64,000 nucleotides of DNA from assembly GCF_001625445.1 (NCBI RefSeq), contig NZ_LWHG01000002.1, positions 1 to 64,000 on the forward strand, read 5' to 3'. How positions within the stretch are numbered: position 1 is the stretch's first letter; every line of letters starts with the position of its first letter. The position numbers and the translations under genes are program-made. The notes under the pieces are model-generated. The model had not been told where the DNA came from. It saw nothing but the letters and a program-made list of their open reading frames with translations, and searched no databases. Shown piece by piece: positions 26,060-34,786 of the stretch. This DNA is from Haladaptatus sp. R4. Lineage in GTDB: Archaea > Halobacteriota > Halobacteria > Halobacteriales > Haladaptataceae.

Positions 26060-26742
26060 TGCCAGAAACAGACCAAGTAATCGGCCCGGATATTGAGGTG
26101 TCCGTATTCCTCACTACTGAAGCAAAAGATTACCTGGGCACTCATCCCCAGGCGGTGGCAGCGGCATACCTCCGCCAAGCCCTGGATTACACCTCGTATG
26201 ACTACGCGGTTTATGAACCTAGTAATACCTATACCGTTCCGAGTTCTGATTCACAGGACAGTATTGACCTAGGGGACTTCGCCAGTTGGTGTAGCAACCA
26301 GACCTATGGTGTGAAGGACAGCAACCTATTGGTCACATACAGCAGTTCTCACTCGGGTGCTGCATCCGACTCTTACAGCTATGAAGTTGCTTATGATGCC
26401 AGCGGAATCGATCTCAACAAGACGGATACCTCTACGGAATTAACGCTCCAAAATACGGTCGATGGTTCCGGAGCAATCTCCGGTTGTCTTCACGAAGTTG
26501 GGCACAACCTGATAGACAATAGTCTAACAGGTACTGAATCACACAAAACTGGGTCAAACAACATCAACAGTAGTGGTGAGTATCACGTGACCCCAATGCT
26601 GAGTGGTTACGACCGACAGTTCTACGGGTCGTATAATTACTGTGGAACAGATTATATCGAGAACCCAGCAAACAACACCAGTGGGATTTATTACGACTTC
26701 ACGTGGGCGGAATGCATGAAGAACAATATCGTTCCAAAATAA
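26059..26742 (+). CDS. Putative zinc metalloprotease (zincin) without own signal peptide
   Basis: A 227-residue protein. HEVGH at 145-149 gives the zinc ligands His145 and His149 and catalytic Glu146. A third His at 162 (TESH) and a methionine after HVTPM (Met180) with a following SGY are reminiscent of a metzincin Met-turn, though the spacing from the HExxH is longer than in standard metzincins. Several Cys (78, 143 and near the C-terminus) could form disulfides, suggesting an extracellular protein, yet no signal sequence is present. The preceding coupled gene has a Tat signal, so export as a complex is possible. Confidence 0.7.
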   Translation: MPETDQVIGPDIEVSVFLTTEAKDYLGTHPQAVAAAYLRQALDYTSYDYAVYEPSNTYTVPSSDSQDSIDLGDFASWCSNQTYGVKDSNLLVTYSSSHSGAASDSYSYEVAYDASGIDLNKTDTSTELTLQNTVDGSGAISGCLHEVGHNLIDNSLTGTESHKTGSNNINSSGEYHVTPMLSGYDRQFYGSYNYCGTDYIENPANNTSGIYYDFTWAECMKNNIVPK

Positions 26743-26842
26743 CAGTCAATTGTCGGATAGGATTCCGAATTGGTGTACGCCGTATAAATCAACCATTCTA
26801 TTTTTACTACGCAGGTAATTTCCGATGTACAGGTGCGATTTC

Positions 26843-27631
26843 TCAGGACTTGCTGCCCCATCCGAACGAGAGCCATCCGCCGTCGGGATGGAGAATCTCG
26901 CCGGTCATGAAGTGTTCACCCTCCGCGAGGAACGCCGCGCAGTTGGCGACTTCCTCGGGCGTTCCGAACCGGCCGACGGGCGTGCGGTCGATGACGTCGT
27001 CCTCGTCGAATCCGATCTGGTCCTGGGCGTCGCCCACCATTTCGGTCCGGATGTAGCCGGGCGAGATGGCGTTGACGAGAATGTCGTGTTCGGCCCACTC
27101 GACGGCCAGACAACGGGTAAGGTTGTTCACGCCACCCTTGGACGTGTTGTACGGTGTGCGACCAGTCTGTCCCTGCTCGCCCATCATGCTGGAGATGTTG
27201 ATGATGGCCCCGCCCGTTCCCTGTTCGATCATCTGCCGACCGGCCAACTGTGCCCCGCGGAACGGGGCGGTGAGGTTCACGTCGATGACCTTCTGCCAGT
27301 CCTCCATCGCCATCTCCTCGGCCGGGCCACGGATGTTGATACCGGCGTTGTTCACCCACACGTCCAGCGAACCGAACTCCTCGACGGTTTGCTCGACGAG
27401 GGATTCGAGCGAATCGCCGTCCGTCACGTCGGCTTCGAGCGCGAGGATGGATCCGGCCTCCGCATCGGTTTCGTCGGCGATTTCCTCGGCGGCCTCCGCC
27501 GCCCGCTCCTCTGAACGGGAGTTGACGACGACGTTCGCGCCGCGGGACGCGAACTCCCGTGCGATAGCGTTCCCGATACCACTACTCGAACCAGTCACGA
27601 CGGCAGTCTTGCCGTCGAGTGTGTTCACCAT
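26843..27631 (-). CDS. Short-chain dehydrogenase/reductase (FabG/glucose dehydrogenase-like)
   Basis: A 262-residue classical SDR. The cofactor loop TGSSSGIG is at 13-20, NNAGI is the NAG motif, and the catalytic Ser, Tyr and Lys are in ISSMMGEQGQTGRTPYNTSK. The Arg in NVVVNSRSEE after strand two favours NADP(H). It would reduce a ketone or oxidise an alcohol; sequences like this are annotated as 3-oxoacyl-ACP reductase or glucose 1-dehydrogenase, and the substrate is not determined. It is a single gene with clean GC-rich coding, marking the right end of the AT-rich segment. Confidence 0.93.
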   Translation of the reverse strand: MVNTLDGKTAVVTGSSSGIGNAIAREFASRGANVVVNSRSEERAAEAAEEIADETDAEAGSILALEADVTDGDSLESLVEQTVEEFGSLDVWVNNAGINIRGPAEEMAMEDWQKVIDVNLTAPFRGAQLAGRQMIEQGTGGAIINISSMMGEQGQTGRTPYNTSKGGVNNLTRCLAVEWAEHDILVNAISPGYIRTEMVGDAQDQIGFDEDDVIDRTPVGRFGTPEEVANCAAFLAEGEHFMTGEILHPDGGWLSFGWGSKS

Positions 27632-27748
27632 GGTTGGGTGCTCGCCCCCCTCGCTTTTTATTTTTCCGGAAATCGCATTGCTATTTCCACGTTTGCCGTA
27701 TAAAATGGGTGAAAAATTGTGAAGATTCCCGAAGGAGCGGAGAAAATC

Positions 27749-28195
27749 TCAACCCGTGAGAACGGTAACCGGCCCCTCGAAGTCGAGGATGACTCCCTGT
27801 GTCGCGTCGCCGAAGAGGGCTTTGCCGGTCGGTGACCGCTGGCGGCCCGTCAGGAAGACGTGGTCACAGTCGTATTCGTCGGCCGCATCGAGTATCTTTT
27901 CGGCTTTATTGCCGAGGAAACCCTCCACCTCGTACTCGACGTCGAGGTCCGAAAGTACCTCGTCACCGATGTCGCTGGCAAACTGTGTCGCTCCCTCTTC
28001 GGCCTCACCGACGGTATAACTCGCCGAACTACTCATCAGTGATTCCATGGCGCCACGGCGAGCGCTGTACTCCTGTTCGGTCGTGATATGCGTCAGAACC
28101 AAATCGGCCCCCACTCCTTCAGCGATGGTTCCCGCTTCGTACGCGAGTTCTTTTGCCGTGTCCGTCGGTTCGACGACCACGAGTGCACGTTCCAT
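27749..28195 (-). CDS. Universal stress protein, UspA family
   Basis: A 148-residue UspA domain protein from ATG 28195 (MERALVVVEPTDTA); an upstream start at 28237 would add 14 hydrophobic residues before the first strand and is unlikely. The C-terminal phosphate-binding pattern is present in TGRQRSPTGKALFGDATQG, matching the ATP-binding Usp signature. Single-domain, cytoplasmic. Usp genes of haloarchaea often sit next to transporters, and here the divergent gene is a GntP-type permease ~130 bases away, so shared regulation is possible. Confidence 0.92.
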   Translation of the reverse strand: MERALVVVEPTDTAKELAYEAGTIAEGVGADLVLTHITTEQEYSARRGAMESLMSSSASYTVGEAEEGATQFASDIGDEVLSDLDVEYEVEGFLGNKAEKILDAADEYDCDHVFLTGRQRSPTGKALFGDATQGVILDFEGPVTVLTG

Positions 28196-28296
28196 ATCGG
28201 ATACGAATAAACGGCAAACAATAAAACCAGCGTTCATTTACATAGTAAAAGAATGGTACAAATGAAATCAAACACTTTCATCTTTTGTTAACGATG

Positions 28297-28304
28297 TTTA
28301 TTAA
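28297..28304 (+). promoter_or_regulatory. TATA box of GntP-like permease gene
   Basis: TTTATTAA at 28297-28304 is centred ~25 bases ahead of the ATG at 28325, in a region with no Shine-Dalgarno, which fits a leaderless transcript. Confidence 0.4.
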
Positions 28305-28324
28305 AGTGGCACATTTAAAGGAAA

Positions 28325-29761
28325 ATGTTTTCAATGAACATCAATGACATGGAGTCGCAATCTATGGCAATTGAATTGGCACAGAGTCCGCTGCTCACGT
28401 TCGCAGTCGGGCTTATTTTGGTCGTCCTCTTACTCGTCGTCTGGGACCTCCCGGCGTTCGTCGGATTGGCGATCTCCGCGTTCGGTGTTGGACTCCTCAA
28501 CGCAGTGTTCGTCGCCGACTTCACGTTCGCCGATGCGGCGTCGAAGACGGCGACCGAGTTCGGGAACGGAATGGCAGGAATCGGGATCCCGATTCTGATG
28601 GCATCGGTCATCGGGAAGTCGATGCTCGAAAGCGGTTCCGCCCAACGCATCGTCCGGGGATTCCAGGCAGCCGTCGGAGAAGAAAATTCGGACATCGCGC
28701 TTTGGGGTAGCAGTACCGTACTCGCCATCCCGGTGTTCTTCGACAGCGTGTTTTACCTGCTGGCACCACTCGCGCGTTCGATGCGTGCGCGAGTGGGGGA
28801 TAATTACGCGCTGTACCTCATCGTCGTCGGTGCCGGTGCATCCGTAGCCCACGTGTTCGTTCCGCCGACACCGGGCCCGCTGGCCGTCTCCGACCAGCTC
28901 GGCATTCAAAATCTCGGACTAACCATCCTGATCGGCCTTATGGTAGCCATCCCATCGGCAATCATAGCCGGTCTGGTGTACGGCCGCTGGCTTAACAAGC
29001 GAATCGACATCCCCCTTCGGGACGCGATGGGAACGACGACGGAGGAACTCCAGGAGCGTGCGAATCGAAGCTCGGAAACGCTTCCGAACTTCCTCGAATC
29101 GGCGCTCCCCATCATCCTCGCCATCGGACTCGTCGCTTCGTACACCATCGTGGATACGTTCAAGAAGCCCTATCCGATTCTCGAACCGCTCCAACCAGTC
29201 GTCGCGTTCGTCGGTGACAAGAACGTCGCGCTGACCATCGCCGCTATTGCTGCGGCGTACACCTACCTCCGCTGGTCCGACCTCTCGCGCTCGCTCTGGG
29301 AGGAAGAACTCACGGACGCACTGAAAAGCGGCGGAAACATCGCCGCCATCACCGCGATGGGTGGCGCGTTCGGTGCGCTCCTGGCCGCGTCCGGAATCGG
29401 CCCGTACATCGCGGACCACCTGCAGGGACTCGGCATCGGCCTGTTGGTGACCGCATGGCTCGTGGCAGCTATCGTTCGCATCGCACAGGGTTCGGCGACC
29501 GCCGCGATGCTCACCGCCGCGGGAATCATGGCTCCACTGACCGGACAGCTTTCGGTTAGCCCGGTGTACATGGTAATGGCCATCGGCGCTGGCGGAAACA
29601 TCTGTTCGTGGTACAACGACTCGGGATTCTGGCTCGTCAAAGAGATCGGCGGCCTCACGCAGCGTGAAACCCTACAGACGTGGACGATGGTGACGACCAT
29701 CATCTCCATCACCGGTCTCGTAACGGTGCTCGTGCTCTCGACGATCATCCCGCTGACGTAA
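28325..29761 (+). CDS. GntP family permease (gluconate/organic acid:H+ symporter)
   Basis: A 478-residue membrane protein with about twelve to fourteen hydrophobic helices, the size of GntP/GntT. Family-like features include HVFVPPTPGPLAVSDQLG (~179-196), the SATAAMLTAAGIM stretch and an N-terminal double helix. GntP proteins take up gluconate, glycerate or similar hydroxy acids with protons. There is no kinase or dehydratase gene directly beside it; the ADP-forming synthetase and PfkB genes are far away. The exact substrate is open. Alternative starts at internal Met codons within the first 15 residues exist. Confidence 0.9.
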   Translation: MFSMNINDMESQSMAIELAQSPLLTFAVGLILVVLLLVVWDLPAFVGLAISAFGVGLLNAVFVADFTFADAASKTATEFGNGMAGIGIPILMASVIGKSMLESGSAQRIVRGFQAAVGEENSDIALWGSSTVLAIPVFFDSVFYLLAPLARSMRARVGDNYALYLIVVGAGASVAHVFVPPTPGPLAVSDQLGIQNLGLTILIGLMVAIPSAIIAGLVYGRWLNKRIDIPLRDAMGTTTEELQERANRSSETLPNFLESALPIILAIGLVASYTIVDTFKKPYPILEPLQPVVAFVGDKNVALTIAAIAAAYTYLRWSDLSRSLWEEELTDALKSGGNIAAITAMGGAFGALLAASGIGPYIADHLQGLGIGLLVTAWLVAAIVRIAQGSATAAMLTAAGIMAPLTGQLSVSPVYMVMAIGAGGNICSWYNDSGFWLVKEIGGLTQRETLQTWTMVTTIISITGLVTVLVLSTIIPLT

Positions 29762-29787
29762 GCAGCGGTTTCGAACATCCTCACGCG

Positions 29788-29793
29788 TTTTTT
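29788..29793 (+). terminator. T-run terminator candidate after the GntP-like gene
   Basis: Six T following TCACGCG, 26 bases after the stop codon. Oligo-T terminator typical of archaea. Confidence 0.35.
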
Positions 29794-29880
29794 CCGAGGG
29801 TAAGCGTAGCGAGACAGCTCTGAGGTCGAATCAGAAAGTGCGGGCGGTAGACATATCGTGTCGAGCGGTCGAGCGTAAAC

Positions 29881-30267
29881 ATGGTCGAACGACGGACTCG
29901 CGCCCTGTTCGAGTTCGGTATCGCCGCGCTCGGGGTGTTCATCCAGATACGCCTCTGGAAAGCAGTGTTGAACGAGAACGAACCGGGCGAGCACCCCGAT
30001 GGAGCACACGTTTCTCCGCGAGGACTCGCGTTCGGTGCTCTGTATCGAATTTTCTCCCTCTGGTTGTACGACCGAGACGTCGGCGAGATACGAACGAACC
30101 GCCGTCGAGGTGTGCTGTTCAGTATGTGTACACTGGTGATTCGTCGACGATTGCTCCCGCAGACGGAGGCATTCAAGAGTAACTTCGGCGTCGGCGGAAC
30201 TGGCGGAATGGTCGTCTATCGCCTCTGGTACGGCGTACTTCACCCGCTACCCGGTGAAGACGACTAA
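29881..30267 (+). CDS. Conserved-looking hypothetical protein
   Basis: A 128-residue ORF with strong third-position GC bias, so probably real. An N-terminal hydrophobic helix (LFEFGIAALGVFIQIRLW) is followed by a basic, Arg-rich middle (RTNRRRGVLFSMCTLVIRRR) and a Gly stretch FGVGGTGGMVVYRLWYG near the end. The net charge is not as acidic as usual, which suits a small membrane-associated protein. No family recognised. It is convergent with the amino-acid ABC operon, whose last gene ends 31 bases downstream. Confidence 0.6.
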   Translation: MVERRTRALFEFGIAALGVFIQIRLWKAVLNENEPGEHPDGAHVSPRGLAFGALYRIFSLWLYDRDVGEIRTNRRRGVLFSMCTLVIRRRLLPQTEAFKSNFGVGGTGGMVVYRLWYGVLHPLPGEDD

Positions 30268-30298
30268 AAAATAGCGGCGACTGCAGCACTATCGAGAC

Positions 30299-31033
30299 CT
30301 ACAGCACCATCGAGAGGAACTGTCGCGCGCGGTCGGTGCGCGGGTTTTCGAAGAACTCCTCCGGCGGTGCGGTCTCGATGACGCGCCCGTCGGCCATGAG
30401 GACGATTCGGTCGCCCACCTCGCGGGCGAAGCCCATCTCGTGGGTGACGACCATCATCGTCATGCCCTCGTGGGCGAGTTCGCGCATGACGCCGAGCACC
30501 TCGCCGACGAGTTCGGGGTCGAGCGCGCTCGTCACCTCGTCGAACAGCATGACGTGCGGGTCCATCGCCAGCGCGCGGGCGATGGCCACGCGCTGTTGTT
30601 GCCCGCCCGAAAGCTGGTTCGGGTAGGAGTCCGCCTGGTCGGCGAGGCCGACGTCGGCGAGGAGTTGTTGACTCCGCTCTTCGGCGTCCATCTGGGACAG
30701 TCCCTTCACGTCCATCGGCGCGAGGGAGACGTTCTCCAGCGCTGTCTTGTGCGGGAAGAGGTTGAAGCTCTGGAACACCATGCCGATGCGCTGGCGCAGG
30801 AAGTTGATATCGACATTCGGGTCGTTGATGGACTCGCCCTCGATGCGGATGTCGCCGCCCTGAATCTCTTCCAGGCGATTCGTGCAGCGGAGCAACGTCG
30901 ATTTCCCGCTTCCGCTCGGCCCGACGACGACGACCACTTCGCCGTCGTCGATATCGAGGTCCACGTCCTTCAGGACGTGCGCCTCGCCGAAATATTTGTC
31001 AACGCCGTCAAACTCGATCTTCGGGGTTCTCAT
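30299..31033 (-). CDS. Polar amino acid ABC transporter ATP-binding protein
   Basis: A 244-residue ATPase of the GlnQ/HisP subfamily. Walker [10 protein letters not shown], the signature LSGGQQQR, Walker B HVMLFDEVTSALDPE (with DEVTSALD, characteristic of amino-acid importers) and VTHEMGFAREVGD are visible. It drives uptake through the permease encoded just upstream, overlapping it by 4 nt (ATGA). Last gene of a binding protein-permease-ATPase operon on the minus strand. Confidence 0.95.
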   Translation of the reverse strand: MRTPKIEFDGVDKYFGEAHVLKDVDLDIDDGEVVVVVGPSGSGKSTLLRCTNRLEEIQGGDIRIEGESINDPNVDINFLRQRIGMVFQSFNLFPHKTALENVSLAPMDVKGLSQMDAEERSQQLLADVGLADQADSYPNQLSGGQQQRVAIARALAMDPHVMLFDEVTSALDPELVGEVLGVMRELAHEGMTMMVVTHEMGFAREVGDRIVLMADGRVIETAPPEEFFENPRTDRARQFLSMVL

Positions 31034-31848
31034 TGTTCCTCACCCCATGCGGCGCGGCTTTCGAGCATGCGAACGAGTTTCCCCAGCGGAAGCGTGACGG
31101 CGAGGTACGCGACTGCAACGAGAACGATGGGCGTCCACGCGTCGAACTGGTTGCTGTTGACGTTCCGAAACACGCTGATGAGTTCGGGGATGGCAAGAAC
31201 GGTCAACAATGACGTGTCCTTGACGAGGATGATCTGGTCGTTACCCACCGCGGCGAGTGCGTTACGAAGCGCCTGCGGGAGGACGACTTTCCGCATCGAG
31301 CTAATATACGACATCCCGAGTGACCGTGCTGCCTCCATCTGTCCGTCCGGAATGGCGGTGATACCGCCTTTGATGGCCTCGCCGGAGTACGCTGCGTGGT
31401 TCAACGTGAGTCCGATGACTGCAGCGTACCATCGCCATTCTGAGAACCGGCCGATACCGAACGCCGGTAGCCCGGTGAAGATAACGAGTAACTGGAAGAG
31501 GAGCGGTGTTCCTCGGAAGAACTCAACGTAGCCCGTCGCAACGGCGTGGGTGAATTTTGTTTTCGATACGCGCCCCAATCCGACAAACAACCCGCCGATG
31601 AGCGAGAGGACGCTCGAAATGATGACGATTTCGAGGACGAGGATGTACGCATCGACGAACCGGGGGAAAACAGCCACCAACAGGTCGTAATCGACGAACT
31701 CCGTCAGGATTCGGAAGAGGAAGTACGCGACGAGAAGCGTAAACCCACCTGCGAAGACGATTCCAAACCATTTGAGCCGAGTATCCGTCAACAAACCGTC
31801 ACCGGAGCGGTCTTCGGCGGCCGCGTCTTCGTGATATGTCTCTGCCAT
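31030..31848 (-). CDS. Polar amino acid ABC transporter permease
   Basis: A 272-residue permease of the HisM/GlnP type. An N-terminal ~50-residue extension leads to a first helix (GIVFAGGFTLLVAYFLF), and the core has the family signature SGEAIKGGITAIPDGQMEAA and LPQALRNALAAVGND, the EAA loop that contacts the ATPase. It also reads GYVEFFRGTPLLFQLL, a nearly invariant segment of this subfamily. It lies 35 bases after the binding protein gene and overlaps the ATPase gene. It probably works as a homodimer, as only one permease is encoded. Confidence 0.95.
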   Translation of the reverse strand: MAETYHEDAAAEDRSGDGLLTDTRLKWFGIVFAGGFTLLVAYFLFRILTEFVDYDLLVAVFPRFVDAYILVLEIVIISSVLSLIGGLFVGLGRVSKTKFTHAVATGYVEFFRGTPLLFQLLVIFTGLPAFGIGRFSEWRWYAAVIGLTLNHAAYSGEAIKGGITAIPDGQMEAARSLGMSYISSMRKVVLPQALRNALAAVGNDQIILVKDTSLLTVLAIPELISVFRNVNSNQFDAWTPIVLVAVAYLAVTLPLGKLVRMLESRAAWGEEQ

Positions 31849-31883
31849 GATATCTAATCTTTTAAATTTTGACGATCCGAGGA

Positions 31884-32750
31884 TCAGCCCTCGAAGTACT
31901 GGCCGTATATGTCGTCGTACGTGCCGTCGTCCTTGATAGTCTTGATAGCATTGTTCACCTTCTTCCGCAGTTCGTCGTCATCCTTGCGGAAGGCTATCCC
32001 GTATTCCTCGACAGTGAGAGTGAGATAGTCGGGTGCCTTCTTGCCCTGTTTTGCGGCCTCCCCTTTCCCTTTGAGGAAGACGATGCCATCCATCTCGTTC
32101 ACAAACTGTGCGTTGACAGTGTTGTCGTTGATGACGGCGGCCGCTTGCTGGTTCCGCAACGCGTTGAACGCACCTGTAATCTGGTCGTAGCTACTGATGG
32201 TGAGGTCGCCGCCGAGGTCCTTCTTGAGGTCCTCTGCCGCACTTTCACCCGTGGTTCCTTTCTGAACGCCGACCGTCTTACCTTTCAGGTCGTCCAGTTT
32301 CTTGATATTACCATCCTTTCGGACCGCGACCGTCTGATAGGCCGTGAAGTAGGGGTCGGAGAAATCGACCTTCTCGGCGCGTTCGTCCGTGATGGTCATC
32401 GCGCTCATGATGACGCGGAAGCTCTTGTTTTTCAGGCTCTGAATGATGGTGTCGAAACTGGTCTTCTGGAACTCATACTTCCGGTTGAGTTGCCCCTTGA
32501 AGATCGACTCGGCAATCGCCGGGTCGAACCCCTCGAGCGACCCATCCTGTTTGCGATATTCGAACGGCTTGTACGGGATGTCGGAACCGATAATGATTTT
32601 ACCGTTATCGGCACCGCCGTTCCCGTCCGAACTGGTTTTTCCGCCATTGTTGTCGCCGCTGCCACCGTTGTCAGAGTCGCCGAGACAGCCAGCCAGTGCC
32701 AACGCGGAGAACGCGCCACCACTCGCTTTGAGGTAGGTCCGTCTATCCAT
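31884..32750 (-). CDS. Polar amino acid ABC transporter substrate-binding lipoprotein
   Basis: A 288-residue periplasmic-type binding protein (SBP family 3). A Tat signal with a lipobox (MDRRTYLKASGGAFSALALA then GC) places Cys22 as the lipidated residue, the normal haloarchaeal way of anchoring such proteins. A Ser/Gly/Asp/Asn linker follows (~24-50). The ligand domain starts IIIGSDIPYKPFEYRKQDG and includes GFDPAIAESIF and FRKDDDELRKKVNNA, all typical of family 3 amino-acid receptors. First gene of the operon; its AT-rich upstream region (32751-32890) must hold the promoter. The specific amino acid cannot be read from sequence. Confidence 0.94.
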   Translation of the reverse strand: MDRRTYLKASGGAFSALALAGCLGDSDNGGSGDNNGGKTSSDGNGGADNGKIIIGSDIPYKPFEYRKQDGSLEGFDPAIAESIFKGQLNRKYEFQKTSFDTIIQSLKNKSFRVIMSAMTITDERAEKVDFSDPYFTAYQTVAVRKDGNIKKLDDLKGKTVGVQKGTTGESAAEDLKKDLGGDLTISSYDQITGAFNALRNQQAAAVINDNTVNAQFVNEMDGIVFLKGKGEAAKQGKKAPDYLTLTVEEYGIAFRKDDDELRKKVNNAIKTIKDDGTYDDIYGQYFEG

Positions 32751-32903
32751 GCTATGAAAACATATAGCATAATTATATTAGCTTTGCGTCTCAGTTCCGC
32801 TCGAATCTTTGAATTAGAAAAACAATCCCGGCATCTCCTGAGAATTGTGGTGGTGGACGAGTTTATTACCAAATTTTGCCACAAAATGAAACGCTCGTGG
32901 TAA

Positions 32904-33743
32904 TTATTCCGTCCTGCCGAGTTGCCACCACAGCCTGAGAACGCGATAGCCCATGAAACCCCCGTCACGGAGAACATCGACCGTCGTGTCTCGGCCGGGG
33001 TTCCAGACGACGGGAAACTCGTGAATCCGGTAGCCCATCCGCTGGGCGCGTATCAGGAGTTCGGTGTCCCAGAACCAATGGCGGTCCTCGACGGTCGGGA
33101 GGAGGTCGTCGAGCGCCGTTCGGTCGAACGCCTTGAACCCGCACTGGTGGTCGTGTACCGACGAGGAGAGACACGTCCTGACGAGGCCGTTGTACACGCG
33201 ACTGGCGGTGCCGCGTTTCAGCGAGCGGTTCGCTTGGCTGTCCGGAAGGAGGCGCGACCCTGTCGCAACGTCGTACGGTCCGACGCGGACGCTCTCGACC
33301 AGTTCTTCGAGGTGTTTCATGTCCGTGGCGAGGTCGGTGTCGATGTACCCGACGACGTCGCTTTCGACCGACTCGAACACGCGCGAGAGCGCCGCACCGC
33401 GCCCGGCGCGGTTCTCGCCGTGGAAGTGCCGGATTCGGTCGTGGTCGCGCGCGAGCAGCGCGGCTATCTCGGGAGTCTCGTCGGTACAACCGTCCTCAGC
33501 GATCACCACTTCGAACGAATCGGAGGGGAGGAACCCCGCCAGCGTCTTGATCGTCATCTCGGTCGCACTGGCGATGGTCGATGCCTCGTTGTAGGCGGGC
33601 AGGACGATGCTCACTTCGGGAACGTCACCGGTCATCTCGCTCATCTCACTGGTTCCACTCGTCCCGTCCGTCTCATTGGTCCCATTCGACCCGCTCATCG
33701 TACTGGTCTCACTGGTCTCACTGGTCTCAATCGACTCACTCAT
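32904..33743 (-). CDS. Family 2 glycosyltransferase (dolichyl-phosphate sugar synthase-like) with repetitive N-terminal tail
   Basis: A 279-residue GT-A glycosyltransferase. The first ~38 residues are a low-complexity Ser/Thr/Glu/Gly tail (ETSETSETS, GTNETDGTSGT), probably disordered and partly made of DNA repeats. The catalytic domain begins VPEVSIVLPAYNEAS; acidic motifs include EDGCTDE and the metal-binding YIDTDLATDM. It has no C-terminal TM helices, so it resembles DPM1/AglJ-type enzymes that make polyprenyl-phosphate sugars. It overlaps the preceding flippase-like gene by 4 nt. A shorter start near the end of the tail is possible. Confidence 0.87.
   Translation of the reverse strand: MSESIETSETSETSTMSGSNGTNETDGTSGTSEMSEMTGDVPEVSIVLPAYNEASTIASATEMTIKTLAGFLPSDSFEVVIAEDGCTDETPEIAALLARDHDRIRHFHGENRAGRGAALSRVFESVESDVVGYIDTDLATDMKHLEELVESVRVGPYDVATGSRLLPDSQANRSLKRGTASRVYNGLVRTCLSSSVHDHQCGFKAFDRTALDDLLPTVEDRHWFWDTELLIRAQRMGYRIHEFPVVWNPGRDTTVDVLRDGGFMGYRVLRLWWQLGRTE
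33702..33728. repeat. 9-bp tandem repeat encoding Glu-Thr-Ser
   Basis: ACTGGTCTC occurs three times in perfect tandem at 33702, 33711 and 33720. Read on the minus strand it encodes repeated ETS in the N-terminal tail of the GT2 enzyme. The adjacent ~70 bases have degenerate versions. A site of likely slippage. Confidence 0.8.
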
Positions 33744-34786
33744 GTTCGCGATTCACCCCCGAAGGTCCGAGCACCGCTCGTCGCGGGTGTCGTCGTCAGT
33801 TCGATGGGAACGCGGAGTCCGACGAGCGAGAGCAGGACCCCGACGCCGACGACGCTCCAGTAGCTGATCAGGCGGTTGAGGATGGTGACCGCCGCGACGG
33901 CCGTCGAATCCACGCCGACCCAGCCGAGGACGAACGCGATACCGACTTCCGTGACGCCAAGTCCGCCGGGCGTCACCGGAACGGTCGAAAGCAGGACGGC
34001 GACGAGCGCGGTGACGAACGCGCCTGCGATGGGAAGCGACACGCCGATGGCGACCGCGACGAGGTACATGGTTACCCCCTCGATGATCCACCCGACGGCG
34101 GTGTAGCCGACGAGGGTCGGAATCCGGTCGAGTGACTCGACAGTTCCCCGTCGGAGATGGACGTAGTAGCGCCGAAATCGGGTCGGAATCAGCCGTTCGA
34201 CAGTCCTGTTGGAGTGGCGCAACGCCAACACGCCTGCGAGTCCGAGTCCCGAGAGAGCCGCGCCGACGAGGAGTGCGTTCACGACGAACGTCGGGAAATC
34301 TCCCCAGAAGGCGAACAGGGTCGAGATTCCCAGAACGACGACCAGAACGGAGAAGTCGACGACTCGCTCGGTCAGCACCGTCCCGGCCGTGACGCCGAAT
34401 TCGACGTCCGCCGAACGTCGGAGCAGCGAGCAGCGATACACGTCGCCGAGTCTCGCCACCGTGATGCAGTTGACGAACCATCCGAGGTAGATGATACGCG
34501 TCAGTTCGGCGACGGTCCCGAGCGCTCCGGTCGCGGTCAGTTCGTACCCTGCGTTCCGCAACAACGTCCGCCATCGAAGCGAACGGACGAGTGACAGCAC
34601 GTGAAACACCGCCAGTGCGAGTAGAAACCAGAGCAGGTCGGTCTCGCCGAGGTAGCCGACGACCGAATTCCAGTCGATATCGGCCATACTCCACGCGGTG
34701 AGCGCCAGCAGTACGCCCGCGAAGAGGATAGACAGCAGGTTCTTCGGGGTCCCGAACCGGCGCACGATGGATAGCCGTTCGCCCAT
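33740..34786 (-). CDS. LPG synthase-TM/UPF0104 family flippase-like membrane protein
   Basis: A 348-residue protein with around eight hydrophobic helices, of the lysylphosphatidylglycerol synthase transmembrane region family (UPF0104/AglD C-terminal-like). Recognisable are LSLVRSLRWRTLLR, GWFVNCITVARLGDVYR and VPVTPGGLGVTEVG, the last being the family's best conserved segment. Start ATG 34786 overlaps the GT39 stop codon (TGATG). In archaea such domains are often fused to or encoded beside GT2 enzymes and are suspected to flip or handle lipid-linked sugars. Here it is between a GT39 and a GT2 gene, which supports that. Confidence 0.88.
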   Translation of the reverse strand: MGERLSIVRRFGTPKNLLSILFAGVLLALTAWSMADIDWNSVVGYLGETDLLWFLLALAVFHVLSLVRSLRWRTLLRNAGYELTATGALGTVAELTRIIYLGWFVNCITVARLGDVYRCSLLRRSADVEFGVTAGTVLTERVVDFSVLVVVLGISTLFAFWGDFPTFVVNALLVGAALSGLGLAGVLALRHSNRTVERLIPTRFRRYYVHLRRGTVESLDRIPTLVGYTAVGWIIEGVTMYLVAVAIGVSLPIAGAFVTALVAVLLSTVPVTPGGLGVTEVGIAFVLGWVGVDSTAVAAVTILNRLISYWSVVGVGVLLSLVGLRVPIELTTTPATSGARTFGGESRT

